NCBI RefSeq assembly: GCF_963675635.1 | Contig: NZ_OY776488.1 | Span: forward strand, 661,740-725,739 | DNA: 64,000 nt | Source of the DNA: an uncultured Pseudodesulfovibrio sp. | GTDB taxonomy: Bacteria > Desulfobacterota > Desulfovibrionia > Desulfovibrionales > Desulfovibrionaceae | Direction of reading: 5' to 3' | The notes under the pieces: generated by a model | Told to the model about the DNA's origin: nothing | The model's input: the letters and a program-made list of their open reading frames with translations, nothing else | Database searches by the model: none | Part shown: piece by piece, positions 51,031-60,421 of the stretch | How the letters are laid out: the number at the start of each line of letters is the position of its first letter | How positions within the stretch are numbered: the first letter of the stretch is position 1 | Position numbers and translations under genes: made by a program

Positions 51031-51870
51031 TTAAACGATTTTTTGGAGTTTTGTTGGGTTTCCCCAAAACTTGAAAGGTTCGTAATTCGGATAGGAATAA
51101 TATCCAAGATTGAGATCAATCTTTGCATTCCTATTTTTTAAATATTCTTCGACAAGTTCCTGTATTGTTCTTTTCTTGCCACTACACACATTGATAATTC
51201 CGGTTGTTTCCTTTTGCAAGACAATTGCAATCAGCAACTTAACCAATTCTTCGATAGGTAGATAATCCCTGATTTGCTGCCCACCAGACATGTTGAATGT
51301 TTTACTGCCGTTGTCAATTGCGGCTTGAAGTTGGGCAAAGAGTGAGTTCGGGTTTTGTCCTTTCCCGTAAGTATAAAAAAGCCTGGCCCATTGTAGGATG
51401 GCACCATGCTTTTCAGCCAGAAGCTGTAACCGTTCCTGAAGTTGTACCTTGGCCTGACCGTAAGCTGTGTCTGGGGCAGTTTGCATGATCTCTGACAACT
51501 CACCTTCCTGCATACCGTATTCAAAGCAGGTGCCGGTGACAAGTAGGTGGTGCAACCCGCCCTCAAACATTTGTTGCAGAAACAGTGTGTCGGCCGGGAG
51601 ATTCGTGTCCAAGTGGAATGAATCTTTGTAATTCGGTAAACCGTGCCATGCCAAGTGAATCATGCGATCTGGCGATCCCAGGGCTTCAAATGGATTTTCC
51701 GGGGGAGAGAATATATCGAGACGGTGCCATTCAACTGCATCGGCCCAAGAGACGGCTTGCATAGATGACTTGGTCCGGTAGGTTGCAATAACTTCGATAT
51801 TTCTTTCAAGGAGGGTTGAAACGAGATGGTTCCCAATAAAACCGGTTGCCCCTGTTACAAGTATACGCAC
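51031..51870 (-). CDS. NAD-dependent sugar-nucleotide reductase/epimerase (SDR)
   Basis: 279 residues: TGATGFIGNHLV nucleotide site, MIHLAWHGLPNY, VTGTCFEYG, catalytic Tyr-x3-Lys in AYGQAKVQLQ, and ARLFYTYGKGQNP. Its size and motifs fit the small 4-ketoreductases of CDP-6-deoxy sugar pathways (RfbJ/abequose-synthase-like) better than dehydratases. It should carry out the last reduction on the methylated keto sugar. It is the first gene of block 2, 7 bases beyond the CmcI-like open frame. Confidence 0.78.
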   Translation of the reverse strand: MRILVTGATGFIGNHLVSTLLERNIEVIATYRTKSSMQAVSWADAVEWHRLDIFSPPENPFEALGSPDRMIHLAWHGLPNYKDSFHLDTNLPADTLFLQQMFEGGLHHLLVTGTCFEYGMQEGELSEIMQTAPDTAYGQAKVQLQERLQLLAEKHGAILQWARLFYTYGKGQNPNSLFAQLQAAIDNGSKTFNMSGGQQIRDYLPIEELVKLLIAIVLQKETTGIINVCSGKKRTIQELVEEYLKNRNAKIDLNLGYYSYPNYEPFKFWGNPTKLQKIV

Positions 51871-51882
51871 TGGTGCTTTCTC

Positions 51883-52917
51883 CTAGGATTCCTGTACTCG
51901 TTTCATGAGTGATTCGTATTCCCGGCGTCCCTCTTCCCCGATGAGCTCAAAACTTTCTTTTGTGAATTTTTCTTGTTCTTTTAAAGCGAGAGCCTGTTTT
52001 TCTACTTTGCGTTGTTTGTACTGTTTTTTTCTGACGGTTTTGTTGAGAAAATTATTCCACTCGATGCGGACTCTATCCTTGAAACTCTTAATTGGTTTGT
52101 CTTGCAGCCAGTATAAGGCGAGAGATCCATCGACATACAACTTGGCGCGAGTCTCCGAGATGCCCGAACGTTCGCAGAGGTAATTCATGGCAACTTTTTT
52201 GACGGCTTGAACTTCCTTTGCATAGCGAGCATCGGTAGCGAGCTTGAAAGGGCTGCAGTGGTACTTGGGATTTTTCTCATTGATCGAGGGACCTGCCTCT
52301 GTGGCAGAATACATGATTGGCAGTTTTATACGTTTGCCGTGAATGAGTGCCATCATGACAATGTAGGTTTCCATAAGATAGTAATTGACTATTTCCGACG
52401 GTAGCCTTTGAAGTGTGTTTTTCCAACAATCGGTTTTGACAACGGAGTAGAACAGGGTGTCAAATCGCGTGAAATTTTGTAGAAGACGTTCTTCAGCCCT
52501 GTCCGAGTCGACAGGGAGTGAAAACTCATCAAAATTGTTGGCGTCAACTCTGTTTTTATTGTTGTGGTGACATTGAAACAAAATCCCGAGTGCCGATGAA
52601 TAATCCGGGTTGCTGTCCATGAATTCAATACACGTATTCACGCTTTTCATCGAATGGAGAGTGTCGTCCGCATTCATAACCATGTACGGTGTATGGACTC
52701 GTTCGAGGACGGGCTTTTTCAACTTGTGGGGGATCGGTTCTCCGGGACAATGGACATAGTCGATTGCCGGGTTATCTATCGAAGCCTGATGCGGTTTGAT
52801 ACTTGAGTCAATGATGAGAATCTGAGCGTCAAATTGAAGGTAATACGGGAGAACACGTGTTTCCAGTAGCTGATGTCGTTCATGTGTTGGAATAACTATA
52901 GTGACTTTATCTTTCAT
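51883..52917 (-). CDS. Glycosyltransferase family 2-type protein
   Basis: 344 residues. VTIVIPTHERHQLLETRVLPYY and PYMVMNADDTLH (D-x-D-like ADD) form a GT-A domain over the first 200 residues; the basic helical C-terminus (RKKQYKQRKVEKQALALKEQ) is unusual and may contact membranes or partners. ATG 52917 is used; it lies 8 bases inside the end of the upstream gene. Donor and acceptor are unknown. Confidence 0.75.
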   Translation of the reverse strand: MKDKVTIVIPTHERHQLLETRVLPYYLQFDAQILIIDSSIKPHQASIDNPAIDYVHCPGEPIPHKLKKPVLERVHTPYMVMNADDTLHSMKSVNTCIEFMDSNPDYSSALGILFQCHHNNKNRVDANNFDEFSLPVDSDRAEERLLQNFTRFDTLFYSVVKTDCWKNTLQRLPSEIVNYYLMETYIVMMALIHGKRIKLPIMYSATEAGPSINEKNPKYHCSPFKLATDARYAKEVQAVKKVAMNYLCERSGISETRAKLYVDGSLALYWLQDKPIKSFKDRVRIEWNNFLNKTVRKKQYKQRKVEKQALALKEQEKFTKESFELIGEEGRREYESLMKRVQES

Positions 52918-52924
52918 GGTGCTG

Positions 52925-53980
52925 TCAACCTGTGATTGTTTTTTCAAGCGAAGGTAATTTGATCTTAATGAGTCTTAAGGCTTCATCAATGCATTCTTCA
53001 GGATAAAATTCTTCCAGACACTCGCGTGTTTCACACTGATTTTTGTTGCAGGAACGGCAGGGTAACCCCTTGTCCAAGCTGACATGTTCATCAGAAGGGA
53101 ACCGCCAACCGAAGCCTGTTGCACCGTGAATGGTCAGGGTGGGAGTGTTGACTGCTACGGCAAAGTGTCGGGGTGACGAACAATTGCCGATATGCAGTGC
53201 GGCCATGGATTGGACTGCTGCCATTTCTCGTAAGCTCAGCATGGAATCCGAAATGACGGCTCCATCCCCCGTGAGTCTGGCAACCTCTTTTGCCACAGGC
53301 AGTTCGTCTGGGCCGTAGAGGATGAAAGCCTTCAGGTTGGTGTGTTGTGTACGTATGAGCTTGATGAGGCCGGCAAAGTGACGTTCCGGCCATTTGCGAG
53401 TGATACGCCGATGACTAGGGTCAACTGTTACGAATCGGTAAGGTTCCATGCCTTGAGAGAGTATGAAGCTTTCGGCCCATTTGTGTTCTTCATCAGTAAA
53501 AAACAATTCAGGCGGTTCACCATTCCACTCTATTCCCAGAGGGCGCAGCACTCCGGCCTTGCATTTTGCGGCATAACCATTCAGCGGGGTACTCCAGTGA
53601 GTGTATAGATGACGATTGTACCAAGGAGGAGTGAAAGACAGACGCACCGGAGCATTAGAGAATCTTATCACCCATTTGCAACGGGGGAGTTGCTGGAAGT
53701 CCACGATGAGATCATAGTCGCTCTTTCCAATCTCTCTGTAGTATTTCAACGCTTTCAGTGGGTTCTTGAGCGCGTTCTTGTCAATGGTCCATACGTGGTT
53801 AATATGTGGATTATTTTCCAGAACTGAAGCGCACTTCTTTTCAGTCAGGACATCCAGTTTCGCGTTCGGAAATTTTTCTTTGAGCAGGCGAAAAGATGGA
53901 GTCGCCAGAACAACATCACCGATTTGGCGAAGTTGGCAGGCGAGAATTTTCTTTGGTTGGATATTTAAAATGTCTTTCAT
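52925..53980 (-). CDS. Glycosyltransferase family 9 (heptosyltransferase-like)
   Basis: 351 residues from ATG 53980: ILACQLRQIGDVVLATPSFRLLKEKFP, VDPSHRRITRKWPERHFAGLI, and IGNCSSPRHFAVAVNTPTLTIHG correspond to the N-terminal and donor-binding motifs of GT9. The C-terminus has a Cys-rich tail (CRSCNKNQCETREC). It likely adds a core or repeat sugar. The upstream membrane protein gene ends 7 bases earlier. Confidence 0.82.
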   Translation of the reverse strand: MKDILNIQPKKILACQLRQIGDVVLATPSFRLLKEKFPNAKLDVLTEKKCASVLENNPHINHVWTIDKNALKNPLKALKYYREIGKSDYDLIVDFQQLPRCKWVIRFSNAPVRLSFTPPWYNRHLYTHWSTPLNGYAAKCKAGVLRPLGIEWNGEPPELFFTDEEHKWAESFILSQGMEPYRFVTVDPSHRRITRKWPERHFAGLIKLIRTQHTNLKAFILYGPDELPVAKEVARLTGDGAVISDSMLSLREMAAVQSMAALHIGNCSSPRHFAVAVNTPTLTIHGATGFGWRFPSDEHVSLDKGLPCRSCNKNQCETRECLEEFYPEECIDEALRLIKIKLPSLEKTITG

Positions 53981-53987
53981 TACCGTT

Positions 53988-55484
53988 CTATTGATTGCTG
54001 TCCGGGAGTGTCGCCGCATGAAGCTTTCTGCCAAATGTGGAGACAGCCGCTGATTTTTCACTTCCCGTGTAAGTTGATGAGGGAAGTATGTATACGTGTT
54101 TTTCTACACGCACAAGTGGAACGGTTTTTACCTGTTCGAAGCGGTGTAAGTCTTCCAGATACAAGGCGGCTATTCTTTGTTGATTGCGTCGCATATCAAG
54201 ATGTATTTCCCGGTCCAGGCGAGAACGTCTTTTCCTTTTTCCTGTGAAGGTTTGTATGAGAATATTTTCGATGAAGTTGGGTTGCCATGGCTCATAAATC
54301 ATCATGATGGGTTTGTCTTCAGCCAGGACGGGGCGTATGAGGTCATAATCGCGGGCCATTTGAGTGACTGAGTTGGTCGGTGGAATCTTCTTCACAGTGA
54401 AAGAGGTGAAGGCAATGAAGAGGATTGCTATCAGAGTGACGCCTGTCCGGGGCTGCTTTTCCTTTATTTTAAATAAATACCAAAGCAGCAGGAGCAGGCC
54501 GTAAGGCGCAGCTTCAGGCCAATAGCGCGAGCCGAAAGGCAAAGCTATTTTTAACGGTGAAATCCCGGAAATCATATACAGGATGAGAACCATATGTCCG
54601 AGATAGAGGGCTGCGATTCCCTTTACCCGGTTATCCTTTTCTCCCAGAGCGAAAGCTCCAGCAATCAATGTCAGAATGGTCACGGGAAGCAGACCTTTGA
54701 GCTTCTTTAACTCAGTGAACTGCATGAGATATTTAGTGAAAGTGATCGGTAGATCCTGATGATTTCCTCGTGTTTCGTTGAGAATACCAAGTCGTCCCAT
54801 GGGGTTACCTGAATCCCACCAGAACCACCCCCATTCGGCGAAACAGAGACCTGCGGATACCGCAGTAAAAAGTACCACGGCTTTGAAATCTTTTGTTGGA
54901 AGCCAGATGAGCAACACAATGCCGGGATACATATAAAGCTCTGTAATTCTGGCTCCCCAGCCCAGAAAGAAGCAAATGCCTGCAAGGGTGAGAATCCATG
55001 CGGCCCGTTTGTCGATCCAAACAAGGACAAGCCATGTCATGATGGCAGTCCAACCCAGTTCGAAAACGCCAGGCCAGAGCTGGCTTCCGGTCAACGTCAT
55101 CAGCGGGAGCAGCGTGGTGAGCATGGACGCTGCAATACCGAGTTTGAGACTGTGGATTTTTTCGCCGATGAGACCGATGCACAGTGAGGCCAGAGATGCC
55201 ATAGTGAATGGCAACAGATATACCAGAGTTGGGTGTGGACCGAATAATTTGATTAATCCGGCCAGCGGAAGATTGATGGCCCAGCGCATGGAGTGGTTAT
55301 ACCAATATGAAACCCCCATACCTTCGGCCAGTCGGTGTGCTTCCATCCATTTTGTGGCATTGTCGCCGCCCAGATCAAGGTATTCAGCCGTTACAAAGCG
55401 TACCACCAAACTGAAGAGAAAAAGAAGGGTGAATAGGAGTGTGCGATTTTCTTCAATCCATGATCGGCTGTTTGAAAGTGACAC
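53988..55484 (-). CDS. Polytopic membrane glycosyltransferase-like protein (GT39/ArnT-type)
   Basis: 498 residues with about ten membrane helices followed by a soluble C-terminal part of roughly 130 residues. The first periplasmic loop carries acidic residues after helix 1 (YLDLGGDNATKWMEAHRLAEG), the region that holds the catalytic Asp/Glu in GT-C enzymes. I recognise no definite family motif, but topology and position in the locus suit a lipid-linked sugar transferase acting at the periplasmic face. Confidence 0.6.
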   Translation of the reverse strand: MSLSNSRSWIEENRTLLFTLLFLFSLVVRFVTAEYLDLGGDNATKWMEAHRLAEGMGVSYWYNHSMRWAINLPLAGLIKLFGPHPTLVYLLPFTMASLASLCIGLIGEKIHSLKLGIAASMLTTLLPLMTLTGSQLWPGVFELGWTAIMTWLVLVWIDKRAAWILTLAGICFFLGWGARITELYMYPGIVLLIWLPTKDFKAVVLFTAVSAGLCFAEWGWFWWDSGNPMGRLGILNETRGNHQDLPITFTKYLMQFTELKKLKGLLPVTILTLIAGAFALGEKDNRVKGIAALYLGHMVLILYMISGISPLKIALPFGSRYWPEAAPYGLLLLLWYLFKIKEKQPRTGVTLIAILFIAFTSFTVKKIPPTNSVTQMARDYDLIRPVLAEDKPIMMIYEPWQPNFIENILIQTFTGKRKRRSRLDREIHLDMRRNQQRIAALYLEDLHRFEQVKTVPLVRVEKHVYILPSSTYTGSEKSAAVSTFGRKLHAATLPDSNQ

Positions 55485-55494
55485 GTGCTGTTCC

Positions 55495-56922
55495 TTACCT
55501 GCGGAAGAAATTGTTCAGGACGGTCAAACCGCCTTTGACCAACGCCATGAAATCATGAATATTTCGTATTTCGAGCAGTTTCCGAAAAATGTACTTGGGC
55601 CGGAGGTATACCTTGTTGTAAGCCTCTCGATGAATGGCCAGAAGTTCTTTCGCGGTCATCCCTTTAGGTACATAGACCGGAAATTTCGGCATGTTGTATT
55701 CTAGCAGCAGATCCTTTTTGTAGTAATCTGGATCAAAGGTACCGAATTTATGTGCCCGTTTGTAGTCGAGAGTTCCCGGCAGGGGGACGAAGAGAGTGAA
55801 GGAAGCCACAGAAAGGTCGAGGCTTTTGGCGAATTCTATGGTTTGTCGCATTTCTTCTATTGATTCGTCGAGGTGGCCCAGGATGAGATATCCGCGTGTT
55901 TTGATGCCGACTTCATTCGTAGTTTTGATGGTTTCTCGAATCTGCTCTAATGTTACCTGTTTGCACATTTTATCAAGGATACGTTGTGAGCCGGATTCCA
56001 CGCCATATGCGATAAAAGTGCAACCCGCCTTTTTTAAAAGCTCCAGCGTGGGGCGGTCCACATTATCCACACGGGATTCGATGGACCATGTCAGATCGAG
56101 ATCCAGTTCGATAAGTTTATCGCATACTTTGGCGACCATTTCTTTGTTGGCTGCGAAATTATCGTCGAATATCGCAACGTCCTTGGCTCCATACTCATTG
56201 ACCAGCAGCAGGAATTCTTCGATGATTCTTTCTGGAGAGTTGTAGCGAACGTGCTTGCCAAAAAGTTTGTGGACACAAAAACTGCACACGCCGGGACAGC
56301 CTCGTGAGGCTAACAGCATGTGTGATGGCTGGCGGGTGGTGCGGGCAATTGTGGCACTGTATTTGTGCATGGGCAGCAGGTCGCGGGCGGGCAGTGGGAT
56401 GTCGTCGAGATTCTCAATGAGTGGGCGTTTGGGGGTGCGTACTATCTTGCCGTCGAGCATGAAGCAAATGCCTTCGATTTTAACGAACTTTTCTTTTGGT
56501 GTGTCGGCTTCTAGCGCATTTGTCAGATCGAGCATTGTGAGTTCGCCTTCGCCGATGACAACGTAGTCCGTTCCGTCTTCAAGAAACTCATGGGGCATGG
56601 TTGTTGCGTGAACTCCCCCTGCCAAAATCGGTTTGTCGGTCTCAGCCTTGAGCATGCGGATGAGTTCCAGTGCGCGTTTGGCGTGAGCGGTCATGGCGCT
56701 GACACCTATGATGTCAAACTGTTTGGCTCGTTCTACGATTTGAGGAAGAGGCATTTGTTCGGCAACACCATCAATGATGGCGACTTCGTGTCCGTTAGTA
56801 CGAAGAACCGAGGCAATGGTCGCCAACCCGAGAGGCGGCAGGAAGCTTGCGGTCGTCTTGGTGACAATCCCATCGTTTTCGTCAGACATGATGGAGGGAA
56901 GAACTAATAGCACTTTAGCCAT
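55495..56922 (-). CDS. B12-binding-domain radical SAM protein
   Basis: 475 residues. The N-terminal cobalamin-type domain (VLLVLPS ... LGLATIASVLRTNGHEV ... IIGVSAMTAHAKRAL) lacks the D-x-H-x-x-G His ligand (DGVAEQ at 51-56). The radical SAM cluster is SRGCPGVCSFCVHK with Cys209, Cys213 and Cys216, followed by IFDDNFAANKEMV and GYLILGHLDES. This family (class B) contains methylases and ring-forming enzymes often found in polysaccharide and lipid loci. The methylated or rearranged substrate is unknown. ATG 56922 follows AGGTGA. Confidence 0.82.
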   Translation of the reverse strand: MAKVLLVLPSIMSDENDGIVTKTTASFLPPLGLATIASVLRTNGHEVAIIDGVAEQMPLPQIVERAKQFDIIGVSAMTAHAKRALELIRMLKAETDKPILAGGVHATTMPHEFLEDGTDYVVIGEGELTMLDLTNALEADTPKEKFVKIEGICFMLDGKIVRTPKRPLIENLDDIPLPARDLLPMHKYSATIARTTRQPSHMLLASRGCPGVCSFCVHKLFGKHVRYNSPERIIEEFLLLVNEYGAKDVAIFDDNFAANKEMVAKVCDKLIELDLDLTWSIESRVDNVDRPTLELLKKAGCTFIAYGVESGSQRILDKMCKQVTLEQIRETIKTTNEVGIKTRGYLILGHLDESIEEMRQTIEFAKSLDLSVASFTLFVPLPGTLDYKRAHKFGTFDPDYYKKDLLLEYNMPKFPVYVPKGMTAKELLAIHREAYNKVYLRPKYIFRKLLEIRNIHDFMALVKGGLTVLNNFFRR

Positions 56923-56931
56923 ATCAGTCAC

Positions 56932-57708
56932 CTATGAATTGTTTTTTCGAATTGTGATAGCGGCGAACATTGCCAGCTTCGTCCGTAGGGGGGACAACAG
57001 TTTTTCAAGGAAGCGCCATGAAGAAAAACTCCAGCCAGGCGACAGGCTTCGCATGGAGACTCCTCCGGAAGCCAGATAGGAAAACGGCCAGTCAGGAGTG
57101 ATGGATTCTACTCGTAAGTCCGGCAGTAGATCATCCCATATATGAGAATCTCGGCTGCAAATGATCCATGGTAAGGCCCCGTTGGCTCCGGACAGTGGAC
57201 CGCAAGAGGGGAATTCCCATTGCTTGACGTCTGGTTCAAAGGGCTCATGGTGTAAGTGTGTATACACCACTGATGACCAAGGCGTTACCCATGGCTCGAT
57301 GAGAGAAATAACACCCCCGGGTTTGAGGCATCGTGATGCTTCAAGTAGGAATGCCTCGGAGTTCGGTATGTGGTGTAGGACATCAACCATGACTATAGCT
57401 TTCAGGGCTGCGTCCATGAATGGAAGTTGCGTCGCATCGAGAACGGCATCTACCGAACCGAGGAAGAATACTTCGGACGTAATTGTCTCAGGAATGATGT
57501 CCTTGAAGAAACCTGCCCCCGACCCCAACTCCAGCACCATACCGTCCCCAACTGGAATATCATGTGCCAAACGCTTATACCATTCCTGATACAGTTTTGA
57601 TAGAAACGGCTTACTGCGAATGATCTCCCGACGGACAGACGTTGTTAGTGGGTCGTCAATGTCCATATCCTTTGTGAGTGGGTGGGCGAGCAGCTTTGTC
57701 AATGACAT
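56932..57708 (-). CDS. Class I SAM-dependent methyltransferase
   Basis: 258 residues: MVLELGSGAGFFKDII (motif I), ATQLPFMDAALKAIVMVDVLHHIPNSEAFLLEASRCLKPGGVISLIEPW (motifs II-III, Methyltransf_11 type) around residues 58-140. The basic C-terminus suggests membrane proximity. It lies between the radical SAM and the MT-GT2 fusion genes, with 9- and 6-base gaps, so it is part of one transcript. The substrate is probably a sugar or lipid-linked intermediate. Confidence 0.8.
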   Translation of the reverse strand: MSLTKLLAHPLTKDMDIDDPLTTSVRREIIRSKPFLSKLYQEWYKRLAHDIPVGDGMVLELGSGAGFFKDIIPETITSEVFFLGSVDAVLDATQLPFMDAALKAIVMVDVLHHIPNSEAFLLEASRCLKPGGVISLIEPWVTPWSSVVYTHLHHEPFEPDVKQWEFPSCGPLSGANGALPWIICSRDSHIWDDLLPDLRVESITPDWPFSYLASGGVSMRSLSPGWSFSSWRFLEKLLSPLRTKLAMFAAITIRKNNS

Positions 57709-57714
57709 GGTAAT

Positions 57715-59160
57715 TTATTTAAACTTCTTGAATGCAGCCATGCACATACGCAACATAACCATGGCGTTTTTGAGTCGTCCGGTCATCTTGGTCTCACCGT
57801 GAACACGTTCCATGTAGCGAACAGGCAGGTCCTGATGCTTGAGGCCGAGTCGAGCCGCACCGAAGATGAGTTCATAGTCGCCCCAGCGGTCATTGATGCC
57901 CCAGGTACCGAGCAGATCTCGGACACGGAGCCAATCCTTGCGCCACAGGACTTTGGTGCCGCACAGTGTGTCGGTGATTGATTGGCTCAGAATGTGTGAG
58001 AAGAGCATGCTGAACGCCTTGTTGCCGAAGATGTTGGCAAGGCGCATGGCATCGTCGCGCATTGGGTAGACAGACCTGGTCCCGTTGATGAATTCGCCTT
58101 TGCCTGTGGCAAGTGCGTTGTAGAATTTTGGCAAGTCTTCGGGGGGGACTGTCAGATCTCCGTCAAGGATCATCACAATGTCCTGTGTGGCTGCATTGAA
58201 GCCAGTCCAGACGTTTTCTGATTTGCAAATGCCGGGGCCGTTCACCAGTTTGATGTCTTTGTCCGGGTGTTCCTTCTGCATACGTTTGACCACATCCGGG
58301 GTGCCATCGGTCGAGTTGTCATCACAGAATATGAGTTCCGTATGTTTGCCCATCTGCGGTGTGCGCAGAACTGCTGCTTCGATATTGTCAGCTTCGTCTT
58401 TACAGGGAACGATGACTGAAACACCGAATTTTTCTTCATCACGTACAGGAAGCGGACGAGCTACCATGAGGTTCATGAGGCAGAAGTGGTTGATGAGTGG
58501 CAACCCACCGATGTAATTATTAATAAAGTTTGAAAGAACCGGCACCTTGTAGGGGAGCAAAATTTTGCGGGTGTGTGCGGTCTGTTCATATCCTGCAAGG
58601 GTGACGATTTGCTGGATGTGTGCCTTGGAAAGCCAATTTTGTGGTGTACTTGGGCGTTTCATTCCCCATTTTTCAGCGGCTTGGAGCAGAGGCTTCCAAA
58701 AGAAGTTGTACCAGGTAATTATGATTCGGGTATCGTCGTGGCAGGCGGGCCGAAGTTTCTCCAGAGCCATTTGTACGTCGAACATGTCATTTACTGCATC
58801 CACAATGATGATGTAATCAAACTGTTCTTCCGGTTCAAACTCTTCGGGCGCACATACGTTGAAGGTGAATTCAGGGTACGCCTTGCGGGCTACGTCCACC
58901 AATCCAGGCGCGGTTTCGATACCGACGCCATATGATGGTTCTGTCCAGGTCAGATAGTGTCCTGCGTCAGCGTTGACAGCTAGAACTCGTTTGCCTGGTT
59001 TGACGTAGAAGCTGACAAGCTCCCGGAGTTTATCGTAGAAATATCCCTTTGACCCTGAAAAATCAGCTGTGCGTTCATTGGCCCTTGCATCATAGAGATC
59101 GATGTATTCCTGTCGATGGTCGGCTTTGCTCTTTTTATACAGTTCAAAAATATTGGTCAT
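57715..59160 (-). CDS. Fusion of a methyltransferase-like domain and a family 2 glycosyltransferase
   Basis: 481 residues from ATG 59160 (AAGGGGT 6 bases upstream). Residues about 50-210 form a SAM-methyltransferase-like fold (GKRVLAVNADAGHYL, GIETAPGLVDVAR, FDYIIIVDAVNDMFDVQMALEKLRP). Residues about 250-480 are a GT2 domain of the dolichol-phosphate-mannose-synthase type (VSVIVPCKDEADNIEAAV, FCDDNSTDGTPDVV, MILDGDLTVPPEDL with D-x-D, RSVYPMRDDAMR). Motif I is altered (NADAG instead of G-x-G-x-G), so the first domain may bind but not methylate. Such a fusion would couple a glycan-lipid step to modification. Confidence 0.8.
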   Translation of the reverse strand: MTNIFELYKKSKADHRQEYIDLYDARANERTADFSGSKGYFYDKLRELVSFYVKPGKRVLAVNADAGHYLTWTEPSYGVGIETAPGLVDVARKAYPEFTFNVCAPEEFEPEEQFDYIIIVDAVNDMFDVQMALEKLRPACHDDTRIIITWYNFFWKPLLQAAEKWGMKRPSTPQNWLSKAHIQQIVTLAGYEQTAHTRKILLPYKVPVLSNFINNYIGGLPLINHFCLMNLMVARPLPVRDEEKFGVSVIVPCKDEADNIEAAVLRTPQMGKHTELIFCDDNSTDGTPDVVKRMQKEHPDKDIKLVNGPGICKSENVWTGFNAATQDIVMILDGDLTVPPEDLPKFYNALATGKGEFINGTRSVYPMRDDAMRLANIFGNKAFSMLFSHILSQSITDTLCGTKVLWRKDWLRVRDLLGTWGINDRWGDYELIFGAARLGLKHQDLPVRYMERVHGETKMTGRLKNAMVMLRMCMAAFKKFK

Positions 59161-59170
59161 ACCAAACCCC

Positions 59171-60238
59171 TTACTTGGTATCGCGATTCTGCCACCCTGC
59201 GATGACTTCCTTGATGATTGCCTTGATGTCGTATGTGTAGCTCCATTGCGGGTAATGCTCTTGGAATTTGCGAACATCGGAAATGTACCAGATGTGATCA
59301 CCGATACGGTTTTCATCGCTATATGTGTACTGCATTTTTTTGCCGATGAATTCTTCGCTCATTTGGATGGCTTCCAGCATGGAGCAGTTTGAGTGGCGGC
59401 TGCCACCGACGTTGTAGACTTCGCCCGGACGAGGATTCTGGTGAAAATTCCAAAGCATGTTGACCAGGTCGGATGAGTGGATATTGTCGCGCACCTGTTT
59501 GCCCTTATATCCGAAAACTGTGTACGGACGACCTGTCATGCAGCAACGGACAAGGTAGGAAAGAAAACCGTGCAGTTCTGTGCCGGAATGGCCTCCGCCT
59601 GTCAGGCAGCCCCCGCGGAATACGCCTGTATTCATGTTGAAATAGCGACCATACTCCTGCACCAACAGATCCGCTGCTGCTTTCGATACGCCAAACAGGG
59701 AGTGTGTGCAGCTATCGATGCTCATGTGTTCGTCAATGCCGTGTTTGGCATATTCATGGGACGGATCAAGTTCCCAGCGAGTTTGCTGTTCCACCAGCGG
59801 GAGGAAGTTCGGTGTGTCGCCGTAGACCTTGTTGGTGGAAGTAAAAATGAAAGCAGCCTTGGGGCAGTGTTTGCGAGTAGCTTCAAGCATAACGAGTGTG
59901 CCGTTGGCGTTGACTGAAAAGTCGGTAATAGGTTCACGGGCGGCCCAGTCATGTGAAGGTTGGGCTGCGGTGTGAATGATAGCGCTGATATCTGTGTTGT
60001 ATTTGGCGAAAAGAGTATCCACGGCTTTTTCATCGCGGATATCGATGTTTTCATGTGAATAGTTGGAAAAGTCGCTTTCAAGTTTGAGCTGACTCCATTT
60101 GGTGGAAGCCTCTTTTCCAAAGAAATAGGAACGCATGTTGTTGTCTACGCCAACAACGTCAAAACCTTGGGCTATATAAAAACGGACCGTCTCGGCTCCG
60201 ATCAGGCCGCATGAACCTGTTACTATGACTACTGCCAT
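59171..60238 (-). CDS. rfbE: CDP-paratose 2-epimerase-like NAD-dependent epimerase (RfbE family)
   Basis: 355 residues: [81 protein letters not shown] (Tyr replaced in Y-x3-K by the VSK form of this family) and [18 protein letters not shown]. These are the hallmarks of CDP-tyvelose/paratose 2-epimerases. No RfbH or RfbS genes for 3,6-dideoxy sugars are present, so the actual substrate may be a different CDP-sugar. It follows a GAGGAGAG site and a candidate promoter, starting the block 3 transcript. Confidence 0.82.
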   Translation of the reverse strand: MAVVIVTGSCGLIGAETVRFYIAQGFDVVGVDNNMRSYFFGKEASTKWSQLKLESDFSNYSHENIDIRDEKAVDTLFAKYNTDISAIIHTAAQPSHDWAAREPITDFSVNANGTLVMLEATRKHCPKAAFIFTSTNKVYGDTPNFLPLVEQQTRWELDPSHEYAKHGIDEHMSIDSCTHSLFGVSKAAADLLVQEYGRYFNMNTGVFRGGCLTGGGHSGTELHGFLSYLVRCCMTGRPYTVFGYKGKQVRDNIHSSDLVNMLWNFHQNPRPGEVYNVGGSRHSNCSMLEAIQMSEEFIGKKMQYTYSDENRIGDHIWYISDVRKFQEHYPQWSYTYDIKAIIKEVIAGWQNRDTK

Positions 60239-60363
60239 GAGTTCTCTCTCCTCAATATATTGAGATCTTGTTGTCGAAAATAGTTTGTTTTATAAAAAAA
60301 GCGATGATTAAATTGTTGATTTTACTGTTTTTTCTTTCAAGAAGGAAAGCCCGGTAACAAAAA

Positions 60364-60393
60364 TGTATCGCTCATGAAAAGCGAAATGGTCAA
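60364..60393 (-). promoter_or_regulatory. Candidate promoter upstream of the rfbE-like gene
   Basis: On the minus strand TTGACC (60393-60388) and GATACA (60369-60364) are 18 bases apart in an A/T-rich 180-base gap. It would give a leader of about 120 bases. Read-through from the gene at 60422 is the alternative. Confidence 0.4.
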
Positions 60394-60421
60394 GAGAAAC
60401 CTCTTTTCAGTATTGAAGTCA

